From Ulva prolifera (Eukaryota > Chlorophyta > Ulvophyceae > Ulvales > Ulvaceae), in assembly GCA_023078555.1 (NCBI GenBank), contig CM041199.1, positions 8,871,315 to 8,935,314 on the forward strand: a stretch of DNA of 64,000 nucleotides, read 5' to 3'. The notes under the pieces are model-generated. The model did not search any database. It saw only the letters and a program-made list of their open reading frames with translations, and was not told where the DNA came from. The position numbers were made by a program, and so were the translations under genes. Below are positions 9,556-23,484 of the stretch, piece after piece (position 1 is the stretch's first letter; every line of letters begins with the position of its first letter).

Positions 9556-12500
9556 TCCCAAGCATGTTAGCGTAGAAACCAGGTGGCTTAAGCAACTCCC
9601 AAGCCGGTCTAGTCAACTCCCAAGCACGTTTGCGTAGAAACCAGGTGGCTTAAGCAACTCCCAAGCCTGTCTAGGCAACTCCCGAGCATAATTGCATAGA
9701 TACCAGGTGGCTTAAGCAACTCCCAAGCCTGTCTACGCAACTCCCAAGCATGTCTAGTCAACTCCCAAGCATGTTTGCGTAGAAAGCTGGTCGCTTAAGC
9801 AACTCCCAAGCCCGTCTAGGCAACTCCCAAGCATAATTGCATAGACACCATGTGGCTTAAGCAACTCCCAAGCCTGTCTACGCAACTCCCAAGTCTGTCA
9901 AGGCAACTCCCAAGCCCGACTAGTCAACTCCCAAGCATGTTTTCGTAGAAACCAAGTCGTTCAAGCAACTCCCAAGCCTGTATAGGCAACTCCCAAGCAT
10001 GTTTGCATAGATACCAAGTGGCTTAAGCAACTCCCAAGCCTGTCTCGGCAACTCCCAATCATGTTTGCATAGATACCAAGTGGCTTAAGCAACTCCCAAG
10101 CCTGTCTCGGCTACTCCCAAGCATGTTTGCATAGATACCATGTGGCTTAAGCAACTCCCAAGCCTGTCTAGGCAACACCCAAGCATGGCTAGTCTACTCC
10201 AAAGCATGTTTGCGCAGAAACCAGGTGGGTTAAGCAACTCCCAAGTCTGTCAAGGCAACTCCCAAGCCCGACTAGTCAACTCCCAAGCATGTTTTTTGTA
10301 GAAACCAAGTCGTTCAAGCAACTCCCAAGCCTGTATAGGCAACTCCCAAGCATGTTTGCATAGATACCAGGTGGCTTAAGCAACTCCCAAGCCTGTCTCG
10401 GCAACTCCTAAGCATATTTGCGTAGAAACCTGGTGGCTTTAGCAACTCCCAAGCCCGTCTAGGCAACTCCCAAGCATGTTTGCGTAGAAACCTGGTCGCT
10501 TAAGCAACTCCCAAGCCTGTCTAGGCAACTCCCAAGCATAATTGCATAGATACCAGGTGGCTTAAGCAACTCCCAAGCCTGTCTAGGCAACTCCCAAGCA
10601 TAATTGCATAGATACCAGGTGGCTTAAGCAACTCCCAAGCCTGGCTACGCAACTCCCAAGCATGTCTAGTCAACTCCTCAGCATGTTTGCGTAGAAACAA
10701 AGTCGTTTTAGCAACTCCCAAGCATGTCTAGTCAACTCCCAAGCATAATTGCATAGATACCATGTGGCTTAAGCAACTCCCAAGCATGTCTAGTCAAGTC
10801 CCAAGCATGTTTGCGTAGAAACCAGGTGGCTTCAGCAACTCCCAAGCCTGTCTAGGCAACTCCCAAGCATAATTGCATAGATACCAGGTGGCTTAAGCAA
10901 CGCCCAAGCCTGTCTAGTCAACTCCCAAGCATGTTTGCGTAGAAACCAGGTGGCTTAAGCAACTCCCAAGCCCGTCTAGGCAACTCCCAAGCATGTTTGC
11001 GTAGAAACCTGGTCGCTTAAGCAACTTTCAAGCCTGTCTAGGCAACTCCCAAGCATGTCTACTCAACTCCCAAGCATAATTGCATAGATACCAGGTGGCT
11101 TAAGCAACTCCCAAGCCTGTCTAGTCAAGTCCCAAGCATGTTTGCGTAGAAACCAGGTGGCTTAAGCAACTCCCAAGCCTGTCTAGGCAACTCCCAAGCA
11201 TAATTGCATAGATACCAGGTGGCTTAAGCAACTCCCAAGCCTGTCTAGTCAACTCCCAAGCATGTTTGCGTAGAAACCAGGTGGCTTAAGCAACTCCCAA
11301 GCCCGTCTAGGCAACTCCCAAGCATGTTTGCGTAGAAACCTGGTCGCTTAAGCAACTCCCAAGCCTGTCTAGGCAACTCCCAAGCCTGTCTAGTCAACTC
11401 CCAAGCATGTTTGCGTAGAAACCAGGTGGCTTAAGCAACTCCCAAGCCCGTCTAGGCAACTCCCAAGCATGTTTGCGTAGAAACCTGGTCGCTTAAGCAA
11501 CTCCCAAGCCTGTCTAGGCAACTCCCAAGCATGTCTACTCAACTCCCAAGCATGTTTGCGTAGAAACAAAGTCGTTTTAGCAACTCCCAAGCATGTCTAG
11601 TCAACTCCCAAGCATAATTGCATAGATACCAGGTGGCTGAAGCAACTCCCAAGCCTGTCTAGGCAACTCCCAAGCATAATTGCATAGATACCAGGTGGCT
11701 TAAGCAACTCCCAAGCCTGTCTACGCAACTCCCCAGCATGTCTAGTCAACTCCTCAGCATGTTTGCGTAGAAACAAAGTCGTTTTAGCAACTCCCAAGCA
11801 TGTCTAGTCAACTCCCAAGCATAATTGCATAGATACCAGGTGGCTGAAGCAACTCCCAAGCCTGTCTAGGCAACTCCCAAGCATGTCTAGTCAACTCCCA
11901 AGCATGTTAGCGTAGAAACCAGGTGGCTTAAGCAACTCCCAAGCCGGTCTAGTGAACTCCCAAGCACGTTTGCGTAGAAACCAGGTGGCTTAAGCAACTC
12001 CCAAGCCCGTCTAGGCAACTCCCAAGCATAATTGCATAGATACCATGTGGCTTAAGCAACTCCCAAGCCTGTCCAGACAACTCCCAAGCATGTCTACTCA
12101 ACTCCCAAGCATGTTTGCGTAGAAACAAAGTCGTTTTAGCAACTCCCAAGCATGTCTAGTCAACTCCCAAGCATAATTGCATAGATACCATGTGGCTTAA
12201 GCAACTCCCAAGCCTGTCTAGGCAACTCCCAAGCATGTTTGCGTAGAAACCTGGTCGCTTAAGCAACTCCCAAGGCTGTCTAGGCAACTCCCAAGCATGT
12301 CTAGTCTACTCGCAAGCATGTTTGCGTAGAAACCTGGTCGCTTAAGCAACTCCCAAGCCGGTCTAGGCAACTCCCAAACCTGTCTAGTCAACTCCCAAGC
12401 ATGTTTGCGTAGAAACCTGGTGGCTTAAGCAACTCCCAAGCCTGTCTAGTCAACTCCCAAGCATGTTTGCGTAGAAACCAGGTGGCTTAAGCAACTCCCA

Positions 12501-15063
12501 AGCCCGTCTAGGCAACTCCCAAGCATGTTTGCGTAGAAACCTGGTCGCTTAAGCAACTCCCAAGCCTGTCTAGGCAACTCCCAAGCCTGTCTAGTCAACT
12601 CCCAAGCATGTTTGCGTAGAAACCTGGTGGCTTAAGCAACTCCCAAGCCCGTCTAGGCAACTCCCAAGCATGTTTGCGTAGAAACCTGGTCGCTTAAGCA
12701 ACTCCCAAGCCTGTCTAGGCAACTCCCAAGCCTGTCTAGTCAACTCCCAAGCATGTTTGCGTAGAAACCTGGTGGCTTAAGCAACTCCCAAGCCCGTCTA
12801 GGCAACTCCCAAGCATGTTTGCGTAGAAACCTGGTCGCTTAAGCAACTCCCAAGCCTGTCTAGGCAACTCCCAAGCATAATTGCATAGATACCAGGTGGC
12901 TTAAGCAACTCCCAAGCCTGTCTAGGCAACTCCCAAGCATAATTGCATAGATACCAGGTGGCTTAAGCAACTCCCAAGCCTGTCTACGCAACTCCCAAGC
13001 ATGTCTAGTCAACTCCTCAGCATGTTTGCGTAGAAACAAAGTCGTTTTAGCAACTCCCAAGCATGTATATTCAACTCCCAAGCTTAATTGCATAGATACC
13101 ATGTGGCTTAAGCAACTCCCAAGCATGTCTAGTCAAGTCCCAAGCATGTTTGCGTAGAAACCAGGTGGCTTAAGCAACTCCCAAGCCTGTCTAGGCAACT
13201 CCCAAGCATAATTGCATAGATACCAGGTGGCTTAAGCAACGCCCAAGCCTGTCTAGTCAACTCCCAAGCATGTTAGCGTAGAAACCAGGTGGCTTAAGCA
13301 ACTCCCAAGCCGGTCTAGTCAACTCCCAAGCACGTTTGCGTAGAAACCAGGTGGCTTAAGCAACTCCCAAGCCTGTCTAGGCAACTCCCAAGCATAATTG
13401 CATAGATACCAGGTGGCTTAAGCAACTCCCAAGCCTGTCTACGCAACTCCCAAGCATGTCTAGTCAACTCCCAAGCATGTTTGCGTAGAAAGCTGGTCGC
13501 TTAAGCAACTCCCAAGCCCGTCTAGGCAACTCCCAAGCATAATTGCATAGACACCATGTGGCTTAAGCAACTCCCAAGCCTGTCTACGCAACTCCCAAGC
13601 ATGTCTAGTCTACTCCCAAGCATGTTTGCGCAGAAACCAGGTGGGTTAAGCAACTCCCAAGTCTGTCAAGGCAACTCCCAAGCCCGACTAGTCAACTCCC
13701 AAGCATGTTTTCGTAGAAACCAAGTCGTTCAAGCAACTCCCAAGCCTGTATAGGCAACTCCCAAGCATGTTTGCATAGATACCAAGTGGCTTAAGCAACT
13801 CCCAAGCCTGTCTCGGCAACTCCCAATCATGTTTGCAAAGATACCAAGTGGCTTAAGCAACTCCCAAGCCTGTCTCGGCTACTCCCAAGCATGTTTGCAT
13901 AGATACCATGTGGCTTAAGCAACTCCCAAGCCTGTCTAGGCAACACCCAAGCATGGCTAGTCTACTCCAAAGCATGTTTGCGCAGAAACCAGGTGGGTTA
14001 AGCAACTCCCAAGTCTGTCAAGGCAACTCCCAAGCCCGACTAGTCAACTCCCAAGCATGTTTTTTGTAGAAACCAAGTCGTTCAAGCAACTCCCAAGCCT
14101 GTATAGGCAACTCCCAAGCATGTTTGCATAGATACCAGGTGGCTTAAGCAACTCCCAAGCCTGTCTCGGCAACTCCTAAGCATATTTGCGTAGACACCTG
14201 GTGGCTTTAGCAACTCCCAAGCCCGTCTAGGCAACTCCCAAGCATGTTTGCGTAGAAACCTGGTCGCTTAAGCAACTCCCAAGCCTGTCTAGGCAACTCC
14301 CAAGCCTGTCTAGGCAACTCCCAAGCATGTTTGCATAGATACCAGGTGGCTTAAGCAACTCCCAAGCCTGTCTCGGCAACTCCTAAGCATATTTGCGTAG
14401 AAACCTGGTGGCTTTAGCAACTCCCAAGCCCGTCTAGGCAACTCCCAAGCATGTTTGCGTAGAAACCTGGTCGCTTAAGCAACTCCAAAGCCTGTCTAGG
14501 CAACTCCCAAGCCTGTCTAGGCAACTCCCAAGCATAATTGCATAGATACCAGGTGGCTTAAGCAACGCCCAAGCCTGTCTAGTCAACTCCCAAGCATGTT
14601 TGCGTAGAAACCAGGTGGCTTGAGCAACTCCCAAGCCCGTCTAGGCAACTCCCAAGCATGTTTGCGTAGAAACCTGGTCGCTTAAGCAACTTTCAAGCCT
14701 GTCTAGGCAACTCCCAAGCATGACTACTCAACTCCCAAGCATAATTGCATAGATACCAGGTGGCTTAAGCAACTCCCAAGCCTGTCTAGTCAAGTCCCAA
14801 GCATGTTTGCGTAGAAACCAGGTGGCTTAAGCAACTCCCAAGCCTGTCTAGGCAACTCCCAAGCATAATTGCATAGATACCAGGTGGCTTAAGCAACTCC
14901 CAAGCCTGTCTAGTCAACTCCCAAGCATGTTTGCGTAGAAACCAGGTGGCTTAAGCAACTCCCAAGCCCGTCTAGGCAACTCCCATGCATGCTTGCGTAG
15001 AAACCTGGTCGCTTAAGCAACTCCCAAGCCTGTCTAGGCAACTCCCAAGCCTTTCTAGTCAAC
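9556..15063. repeat. 5,508-bp HOR, second copy of a tandem pair
   Basis: This is the downstream member of the pair, with the same rare variants at 9,681, 10,643, 13,835, 14,193, 14,718, 14,986 and 15,050. The pair's borders are visible. The first copy is entered from a cctgtctag short unit and the second from the variant cctttctag, and that variant also ends the second copy. Identity stops near 15,077, where gttagcg in one frame of reference becomes gtttgcg. The two copies together span about 11 kb, the most homogeneous long duplication in the window. Confidence 0.88.
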
Positions 15064-16569
15064 TCCCAAGCATGTTTGCGTAGAAACCAGGTGGCTTAAG
15101 CAACTCCCAAGCCCGTCTAGGCAACTCCCAAGCATGTTTGCGTAGAAACCTGGTCGCTTAAGCAACTCCCAAGCCTGTCTAGGCAACTCCCAAGCCTGTC
15201 TAGTCAACTCCCAAGCATGTTTGCGTAGAAACCTGGTGGCTTAAGCAACTCCCAAGCCCGTCTAGGCAACTCCCAAGCATGTTTGCGTAGAAACCTGGTC
15301 GCTTAAGCAACTCCCAAGCCTGTCTCGGCAACTCCCAATCATGTTTGCATAGATACCAAGTGGCTTAAGCAACTCCCAAGCCTGTCTCGGCTACTCCCAA
15401 GCATGTTTGCATAGATACCATGTGGCTTAAGCAACTCCCAAGCCTGTCTAGGCAACACCCAAGCATGGCTAGTCTACTCCAAAGCATGTTTGCGCAGAAA
15501 CCAGGTGGGTTAAGCAACTCCCAAGCCTGTCTCGGCAACTCCTAAGCATATTTGCGTAGAAACCTGGTGGCTTTAGCAACTCCCAAGCCCGTCTAGGCAA
15601 CTCCCAAGCATGTTTGCGTAGAAACCTGGTCGCTTAAGCAACTCCCAAGCCTGTCTAGGCAACTCCCAAGCCTGTCTAGGCAACTCCCAAGCATAATTGC
15701 ATAGATACCAGGTGGCTTAAGCAACTCCCAAGCCTGTCTAGGCAACTCCCAAGCATAATTGCATAGATACCAGGTGGCTTAAGCAACTCCCAAGCCTGTC
15801 TACGCAACTCCCAAGCATGTCTAGTCAACTCCTCAGCATGTTTGCGTAGAAACCAGGTGGGTTAAGCAACTCCCAAGTCTGTCAAGGCAACTCCCAAGCC
15901 CGACTAGTCAACTCCCAAGCATGTTTTTTGTAGAAACCAAGTCGTTCAAGCAACTCCCAAGCCTGTATAGGCAACTCCCAAGCATGTTTGCATAGATACC
16001 AGGTGGCTTAAGCAACTCCCAAGCCTGTCTCGGCAACTCCTAAGCATATTTGCGTAGAAACCTGGTGGCTTTAGCAACTCCCAAGCCCGTCTAGGCAACT
16101 CCCAAGCATGTTTGCGTAGAAACCTGGTCGCTTAAGCAACTCCCAAGCCTGTCTAGGCAACTCCCAAGCCTGTCTAGGCAACTCCCAAGCATAATTGCAT
16201 AGATACCAGGTGGCTTAAGCAACTCCCAAGCCTGTCTAGGCAACTCCCAAGCATAATTGCATAGATACCAGGTGGCTTAAGCAACTCCCAAGCCTGTCTA
16301 CGCAACTCCCAAGCATGTCTAGTCAACTCCTCAGCATGTTTGCGTAGAAACCAGGTGGGTTAAGCAACTCCCAAGTCTGTCAAGGCAACTCCCAAGCCCG
16401 ACTAGTCAACTCCCAAGCATGTTTTTGTAGAAACCAAGTCGTTCAAGCAACTCCCAAGCCTGTATAGGCAACTCCCAAGCATGTTTGCATAGATACCAGG
16501 TGGCTTAAGCAACTCCCAAGCCTGTCTCGGCAACTCCTAAGCATATTTGCGTAGAAACCTGGTGGCTTT
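15064..16569. repeat. Mosaic block with three 497/498-bp-spaced modules
   Basis: The marker ctcggcaactcctaagc occurs at 15,531, 16,029 and 16,526, spacings of 498 and 497. The one-base difference comes from a T run: gttttttg near 15,923 and gtttttg near 16,421. Each module runs through ctcgg, a long unit of the atatttgcgtag type ending ggctttag, ccgtctagg, two AT-rich long units, the cctcagc variant and a gtgggttaag unit. The left part of the block (15,064-15,530) joins 145-bp modules to a truncated ctcgg-type stretch. Confidence 0.78.
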
Positions 16570-19500
16570 AGCAACTCCCAAGCCCGTCTAGGCAACTCCC
16601 AAGCATGTTTGCGTAGAAACCTGGTCGCTTAAGCAACTCCCAAGCCTGTCTAGGCAACTCCCAAGCCTGTCTAGTCAACTCCCAAGCATGTTTGCGTAGA
16701 AACCTGGTGGCTTAAGCAACTCCCAAGCCCGTCTAGGCAACTCCCAAGCATGTTTGCGTAGAAACCTGGTCGCTTAAGCAACTCCCAAGCCTGTCTAGGC
16801 AACTCCCAAGCCTGTCTAGTCAACTCCCAAGCATGTTTGCGTAGAAACCTGGTGGCTTAAGCAACTCCCAAGCCCGTCTAGGCAACTCCCAAGCATGTTT
16901 GCGTAGAAACCTGGTCGCTTAAGCAACTCCCAAGCCTGTCTAGGCAACTCCCAAGCATAATTGCATAGATACCAGGTGGCTTAAGCAACTCCCAAGCCTG
17001 TCTAGGCAACTCCCAAGCATAATTGCATAGATACCAGGTGGCTTAAGCAACTCCCAAGCCTGTCTACGCAACTCCCAAGCATGTCTAGTCAACTCCTCAG
17101 CATGTTTGCGTAGAAACAAAGTCGTTTTAGCAACTCCCAAGCATGTCTATTCAACTCCCAAGCATAATTGCATAGATACCATGTGGCTTAAGCAACTCCC
17201 AAGCATGTCTAGTCAAGTCCCAAGCATGTTTGCGTAGAAACCAGGTGGCTTAAGCAACTCCCAAGCCTGTCTAGGCAACTCCCAAGCATAATTGCATAGA
17301 TACCAGGTGGCTTAAGCAACGCCCAAGCCTGTCTAGTCAACTCCCAAGCATGTTAGCGTAGAAACCAGGTGGCTTAAGCAACTCCCAAGCCGGTCTAGTC
17401 AACTCCCAAGCACGTTTGCGTAGAAACCAGGTGGCTTAAGCAACTCCCAAGCCTGTCTAGGCAACTCCCAAGCATAATTGCATAGATACCAGGTGGCTTA
17501 AGCAACTCCCAAGCCTGTCTACGCAACTCCAAAGCATGTCTAGTCAACTCCCAAGCATGTTTGCGTAGAAAGCTGGTCGCTTAAGCAACTCCCAAGCCCG
17601 TCTAGGCAACTCCCAAGCATAATTGCATAGACACCATGTGGCTTAAGCAACTCCCAAGCCTGTCTACGCAACTCCCAAGCATGTCTAGTCTACTCCCAAG
17701 CATGTTTGCGCAGAAACCAGGTGGGTTAAGCAACTCCCAAGTCTGTCAAGGCAACTCCCAAGCCCGACTAGTCAACTCCCAAGCATGTTTTCGTAGAAAC
17801 CAAGTCGTTCAAGCAACTCCCAAGCCTGTATAGGCAACTCCCAAGCATGTTTGCATAGATACCAAGTGGCTTAAGCAACTCCCAAGCCTGTCTCGGCAAC
17901 TCCCAATCATGTTTGCATAGATACCAAGTGGCTTAAGCAACTCCCAAGCCTGTCTCGGCTACTCCCAAGCATGTTTGCATAGATACCATGTGGCTTAAGC
18001 AACTCCCAAGCCTGTCTAGGCAACACCCAAGCATGGCTAGTCTACTCCAAAGCATGTTTGCGCAGAAACCAGGTGGGTTAAGCAACTCCCAAGTCTGTCA
18101 AGGCAACTCCCAAGCCCGACTAGTCAACTCCCAAGCATGTTTTTTGTAGAAACCAAGTCGTTCAAGCAACTCCCAAGCCTGTATAGGCAACTCCCAAGCA
18201 TGTTTGCATAGATACCAGGTGGCTTAAGCAACTCCCAAGCCTGTCTCGGCAACTCCTAAGCATATTTGCGTAGAAACCTGGTGGCTTTAGCAACTCCCAA
18301 GCCCGTCTAGGCAACTCCCAAGCATGTTTGCGTAGAAACCTGGTCGCTTAAGCAACTCCCAAGCCTGTCTAGGCAACTCCCAAGCCTGTCTAGGCAACTC
18401 CCAAGCATGACTACTCAACTCCCAAGCATAATTGCATAGATACCAGGTGGCTTAAGCAACTCCCAAGCCTGTCTAGTCAAGTCCCAAGCATGTTTGCGTA
18501 GAAACCAGGTGGCTAAGCAACTCCCAAGCCTGTCTAGGCAACTCCCAAGCATAATTGCATAGATACCAGGTGGCTTAAGCAACTCCCAAGCCTGTCTAGT
18601 CAACTCCCAAGCATGTTTGCGTAGAAACCAGGTGGCTTAAGCAACTCCCAAGCCCGTCTAGGCAACTCCCATGCATGCTTGCGTAGAAACCTGGTCGCTT
18701 AAGCAACTCCCAAGCCTGTCTAGGCAACTCCCAAGCCTGTCTAGGCAACTCCCAAGCATGTTTGCGTAGAAACCAGGTGGCTTAAGCAACTCCCAAGCCC
18801 GTCTAGGCAACTCCCAAGCATGTTTGCGTAGAAACCTGGTCGCTTAAGCAACTCCCAAGCCTGTCTAGGCAACTCCCAAGCATGTCTACTCAACTCCCAA
18901 GCATGTTTGCGTAGAAACAAAGTCGTTTTAGCAACTCCCAAGCATGTCTAGTCAACTCCCAAGCATAATTGCATAGATACCAGGTGGCTGAAGCAACTCC
19001 CAAGCCTGTCTAGGCAACTCCCAAGCATAATTGCATAGATACCAGGTGGCTTAAGCAACTCCCAAGCCTGTCTACGCAACTCCCCAGCATGTCTAGTCAA
19101 CTCCTCAGCATGTTTGCGTAGAAACAAAGTCGTTTTAGCAACTCCCAAGCATGTCTAGTCAACTCCCAAGCATAATTGCATAGATACCAGGTGTCTGAAG
19201 CAACTCCCAAGCCTGTCTAGGCAACTCCCAAGCATGTCTAGTCAACTCCCAAGCATGTTAGCATAGAAACCAGGTGGCTTAAGCAACTCCCAAGCCGGTC
19301 TAGTGAACTCCCACGCACGTTTGCGTAGAAACAAGGTGGCTTAAGCAACTCCCAAGCCCGTCTAGGCAACTCCCAAGCATAATTGCATAGATACCATGTG
19401 GCTTAAGCAACTCCCAAGCCTGTCCAGGCAACTCCCAAGCATGTCTACTCAACTCCCAAGCATGTTTGCGTAGAAACAAAGTCGTTTTAGCAACTCCCAA

Positions 19501-20026
19501 GCATGTCTATTCAACTCCCAAGCATAATTGCATAGATACCATGTGGCTTAAGCAACTCCCAAGCCTGTCTAGGCAACTCCCAAGCATGTTTGCGTAGAAA
19601 CCTGGTCGCTTAAGCAACTCCCAAGGCTGTCTAGGCAACTCCCAAGCATGTCTAGTCTACTCGCAAGCATGTTTGCGTAGAAACCTGGTCGCTTAAGCAA
19701 CTCCCAAGCCGGTCTAGGAAACTCCCAAACCTGTCTAGTCAACTCCCAAGCATGTTTGCGTAGAAACCTGGTCGCTTAAGCAACTCCCAAGCCTGTATAG
19801 GCAACTCCCAAGCATGTTTGCATAGATACCAAGTGGCTTAAGCAACTCCCAAGCCTGTCTCGGCAACTCCCAATCATGTTTGCATAGATACCAAGTGGCT
19901 TAAGCAACTCCCAAGCCTGTCTCGGCTACTCCCAAGCATGTTTGCATAGATACCATGTGGCTTAAGCAACTCCCAAGCCTGTCTAGGCAACACCCAAGCA
20001 TGTTTGCGTAGAAACCAGGTGGCTTA
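16570..20026. repeat. HOR copy A of the 3.46-kb series
   Basis: Anchors at 16,940 and 17,636 recur after 3,457 bp; anchors at 18,741, 18,948 and 19,300 recur after 3,458 bp. The one-base change of offset is explained by a missing T in ggctaagc near 18,514, where all neighbours have ggcttaagc. Private variants include ctccaaagc near 17,528. Shared with the next two copies is cccacgcacg near 19,312. The copy starts near 16,570, where ggctttag in this copy faces ggcttaag in the next. Confidence 0.83.
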
Positions 20027-23000
20027 AGCAACTCCCAAGCCCGTCTAGGCAACTCCCAAGCATGTTTGCGTAGAAACCTGGTCGCTTAAGCAACTCCCAA
20101 GCCTGTCTAGGCAACTCCCAAGCCTGTCTAGTCAACTCCCAAGCATGTTTGCGTAGAAACCTGGTGGCTTAAGCAACTCCCAAGCCCGTCTAGGCAACTC
20201 CCAAGCATGTTTGCGTAGAAACCTGGTCGCTTAAGCAACTCCCAAGCCTGTCTAGGCAACTCCCAAGCCTGTCTAGTCAACTCCCAAGCATGTTTGCGTA
20301 GAAACCTGGTGGCTTAAGCAACTCCCAAGCCCGTCTAGGCAACTCCCAAGCATGTTTGCGTAGAAACCTGGTCGCTTAAGCAACTCCCAAGCCTGTCTAG
20401 GCAACTCCCAAGCATAATTGCATAGATACCAGGTGGCTTAAGCAACTCCCAAGCCTGTCTAGGCAACTCCCAAGCATAATTGCATAGATACCAGGTGGCT
20501 TAAGCAACTCCCAAGCCTGTCTACGCAACTCCCAAGCATGTCTAGTCAACTCCTCAGCATGTTTGCGTAGAAACAAAGTCGTTTTAGCAACTCCCAAGCA
20601 TGTCTATTCAACTCCCAAGCATAATTGCATAGATACCATGTGGCTTAAGCAACTCCCAAGCATGTCTAGTCAAGTCCCAAGCATGTTTGCGTAGAAACCA
20701 GGTGGCTTAAGCAACTCCCAAGCCTGTCTAGGCAACTCCCAAGCATAATTGCATAGATACCAGGTGGCTTAAGCAACGCCCAAGCCTGTCTAGTCAACTC
20801 CCAAGCATGTTAGCGTAGAAACCAGGTGGCTTAAGCAACTCCCAAGCCGGTCTAGTCAACTCCCAAGCACGTTTGCGTAGAAACCAGGTGGCTTAAGCAA
20901 CTCCCAAGCCTGTCTAGGCAACTCCCAAGCATAATTGCATAGATACCAGGTGGCTTAAGCAACTCCCAAGCCTGTCTACGCAGCTCCCAAGCATGTCTAG
21001 TCAACTCCCAAGCATGTTTGCGTAGAAAGCTGGTCGCTTAAGCAACTCCCAAGCCCGTCTAGGCAACTCCCAAGCATAATTGCATAGACACCATGTGGCT
21101 TAAGCAACTCCCAAGCCTGTCTACGCAACTCCCAAGCATGTCTAGTCTACTCCCAAGCATGTTTGCGCAGAAACCAGGTGGGTTAAGCAACTCCCAAGTC
21201 TGTCAAGGCAACTCCCAAGCCCGACTAGTCAACTCCCAAGCATGTTTTCGTAGAAACCAAGTCGTTCAAGCAACTCCCAAGCCTGTATAGGCAACTCCCA
21301 AGCATGTTTGCATAGATACCAAGTGGCTTAAGCAACTCCCAAGCCTGTCTCGGCAACTCCCAATCATGTTTGCATAGATACCAAGTGGCTTAAGCAACTC
21401 CCAAGCCTGTCTCGGCTACTCCCAAGCATGTTTGCATAGATACCATGTGGCTTAAGCAACTCCCAAGCCTGTCTAGGCAACACCCAAGCATGGCTAGTCT
21501 ACTCCAAAGCATGTTTGCGCAGAAACCAGGTGGGTTAAGCATCTCCCAAGTCTGTCAAGGCAACTCCCAAGCCCGACTAGTCAACTCCCAAGCATGTTTT
21601 TTGTAGAAACCAAGTCGTTCAAGCAACTCCCAAGCCTGTATAGGCAACTCCCAAGCATGTTTGCATAGATACCAGGTGGCTTAAGCAACTCCCAAGCCTG
21701 TCTCGGCAACTCCTAAGCATATTTGCGTAGAAACCTGGTGGCTTTAGCAACTCCCAAGCCCGTCTAGGCAACTCCCAAGCATGTTTGCGTAGAAACCTGG
21801 TCGCTTAAGCAACTCCCAAGCCTGTCTAGGCAACTCCCAAGCCTGTCTAGGCAACTCCCAAGCATGACTACTCAACTCCCAAGCATAATTGCATAGATAC
21901 CAGGTGGCTTAAGCAACTCCCAAGCCTGTCTAGTCAAGTCCCAAGCATGTTTGCGTAGAAACCAGGTGGCTTAAGCAACTCCCAAGCCTGTCTAGGCAAC
22001 TCCCAAGCATAATTGCATAGATACCAGGTGGCTTAAGCAACTCCCAAGCCTGTCTAGTCAACTCCCAAGCATGTTTGCGTAGAAACCAGGTGGCTTAAGC
22101 AACTCCCAAGCCCGTCTAGGCAACTCCCATGCATGCTTGCGTAGAAACCTGGTCGCTTAAGCAACTCCCAAGCCTGTCTAGGCAACTCCCAAGCCTGTCT
22201 AGGCAACTCCCAAGCATGTTTGCGTAGAAACCAGGTGGCTTAAGCAACTCCCAAGCCCGTCTAGGCAACTCCCAAGCATGTTTGCGTAGAAACCTGGTCG
22301 CTTAAGCAACTCCCAAGCCTGTCTAGGCAACTCCCAAGCATGTCTACTCAACTCCCAAGCATGTTTGCGTAGAAACAAAGTCGTTTTAGCAACTCCCAAG
22401 CATGTCTAGTCAACTCCCAAGCATAATTGCATAGATACCAGGTGGCTGAAGCAACTCCCAAGCCTGTCTAGGCAACTCCCAAGCATAATTGCATAGATAC
22501 CAGGTGGCTTAAGCAACTCCCAAGCCTGTCTACGCAACTCCCCAGCATGTCTAGTCAACTCCTCAGCATGTTTGCGTAGAAACAAAGTCGTTTTAGCAAC
22601 TCCCAAGCATGTCTAGTCAACTCCCAAGCATAATTGCATAGATACCAGGTGTCTGAAGCAACTCCCAAGCCTGTCTAGGCAACTCCCAAGCATGTCTAGT
22701 CAACTCCCAAGCATGTTAGCATAGAAACCAGGTGGCTTAAGCAACTCCCAAGCCGGTCTAGTGAACTCCCACGCACGTTTGCGTAGAAACAAGGTGGCTT
22801 AAGCAACTCCCAAGCCCGTCTAGGCAACTCCCAAGCATAATTGCATAGATACCATGTGGCTTAAGCAACTCCCAAGCCTGTCCAGGCAACTCCCAAGCAT
22901 GTCTACTCAACTCCCAAGCATGTTTGCGTAGAAACAAAGTCGTTTTAGCAACTCCCAAGCATGTCTATTCAACTCCCAAGCATAATTGCATAGATACCAT

Positions 23001-23484
23001 GTGGCTTAAGCAACTCCCAAGCCTGTCTAGGCAACTCCCAAGCATGTTTGCGTAGAAACCTGGTCGCTTAAGCAACTCCCAAGGCTGTCTAGGCAACTCC
23101 CAAGCATGTCTAGTCTACTCGCAAGCATGTTTGCGTAGAAACCTGGTCGCTTAAGCAACTCCCAAGCCGGTCTAGGAAACTCCCAAACCTGTCTAGTCAA
23201 CTCCCAAGCATGTTTGCGTAGAAACCTGGTCGCTTAAGCAACTCCCAAGCCTGTATAGGCAACTCCCAAGCATGTTTGCATAGATACCAAGTGGCTTAAG
23301 CAACTCCCAAGCCTGTCTCGGCAACTCCCAATCATGTTTGCATAGATACCAAGTGGCTTAAGCAACTCCCAAGCCTGTCTCGGCTACTCCCAAGCATGTT
23401 TGCATAGATACCATGTGGCTTAAGCAACTCCCAAGCCTGTCTAGGCAACACCCAAGCATGTTTGCGTAGAAACCAGGTGGCTTA
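20027..23484. repeat. HOR copy B of the 3.46-kb series
   Basis: This copy follows A in register and is followed by C at 3,458 bp. Private variants seen are gcagctccc near 20,982 and aagcatctccc near 21,540. It shares with A the deletion-type join lacking a tcgttcaag unit near 23,235 and the cccacgcacg variant near 22,770. Apart from these few substitutions and the one-base difference noted for A, the anchors agree one for one. Confidence 0.83.
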
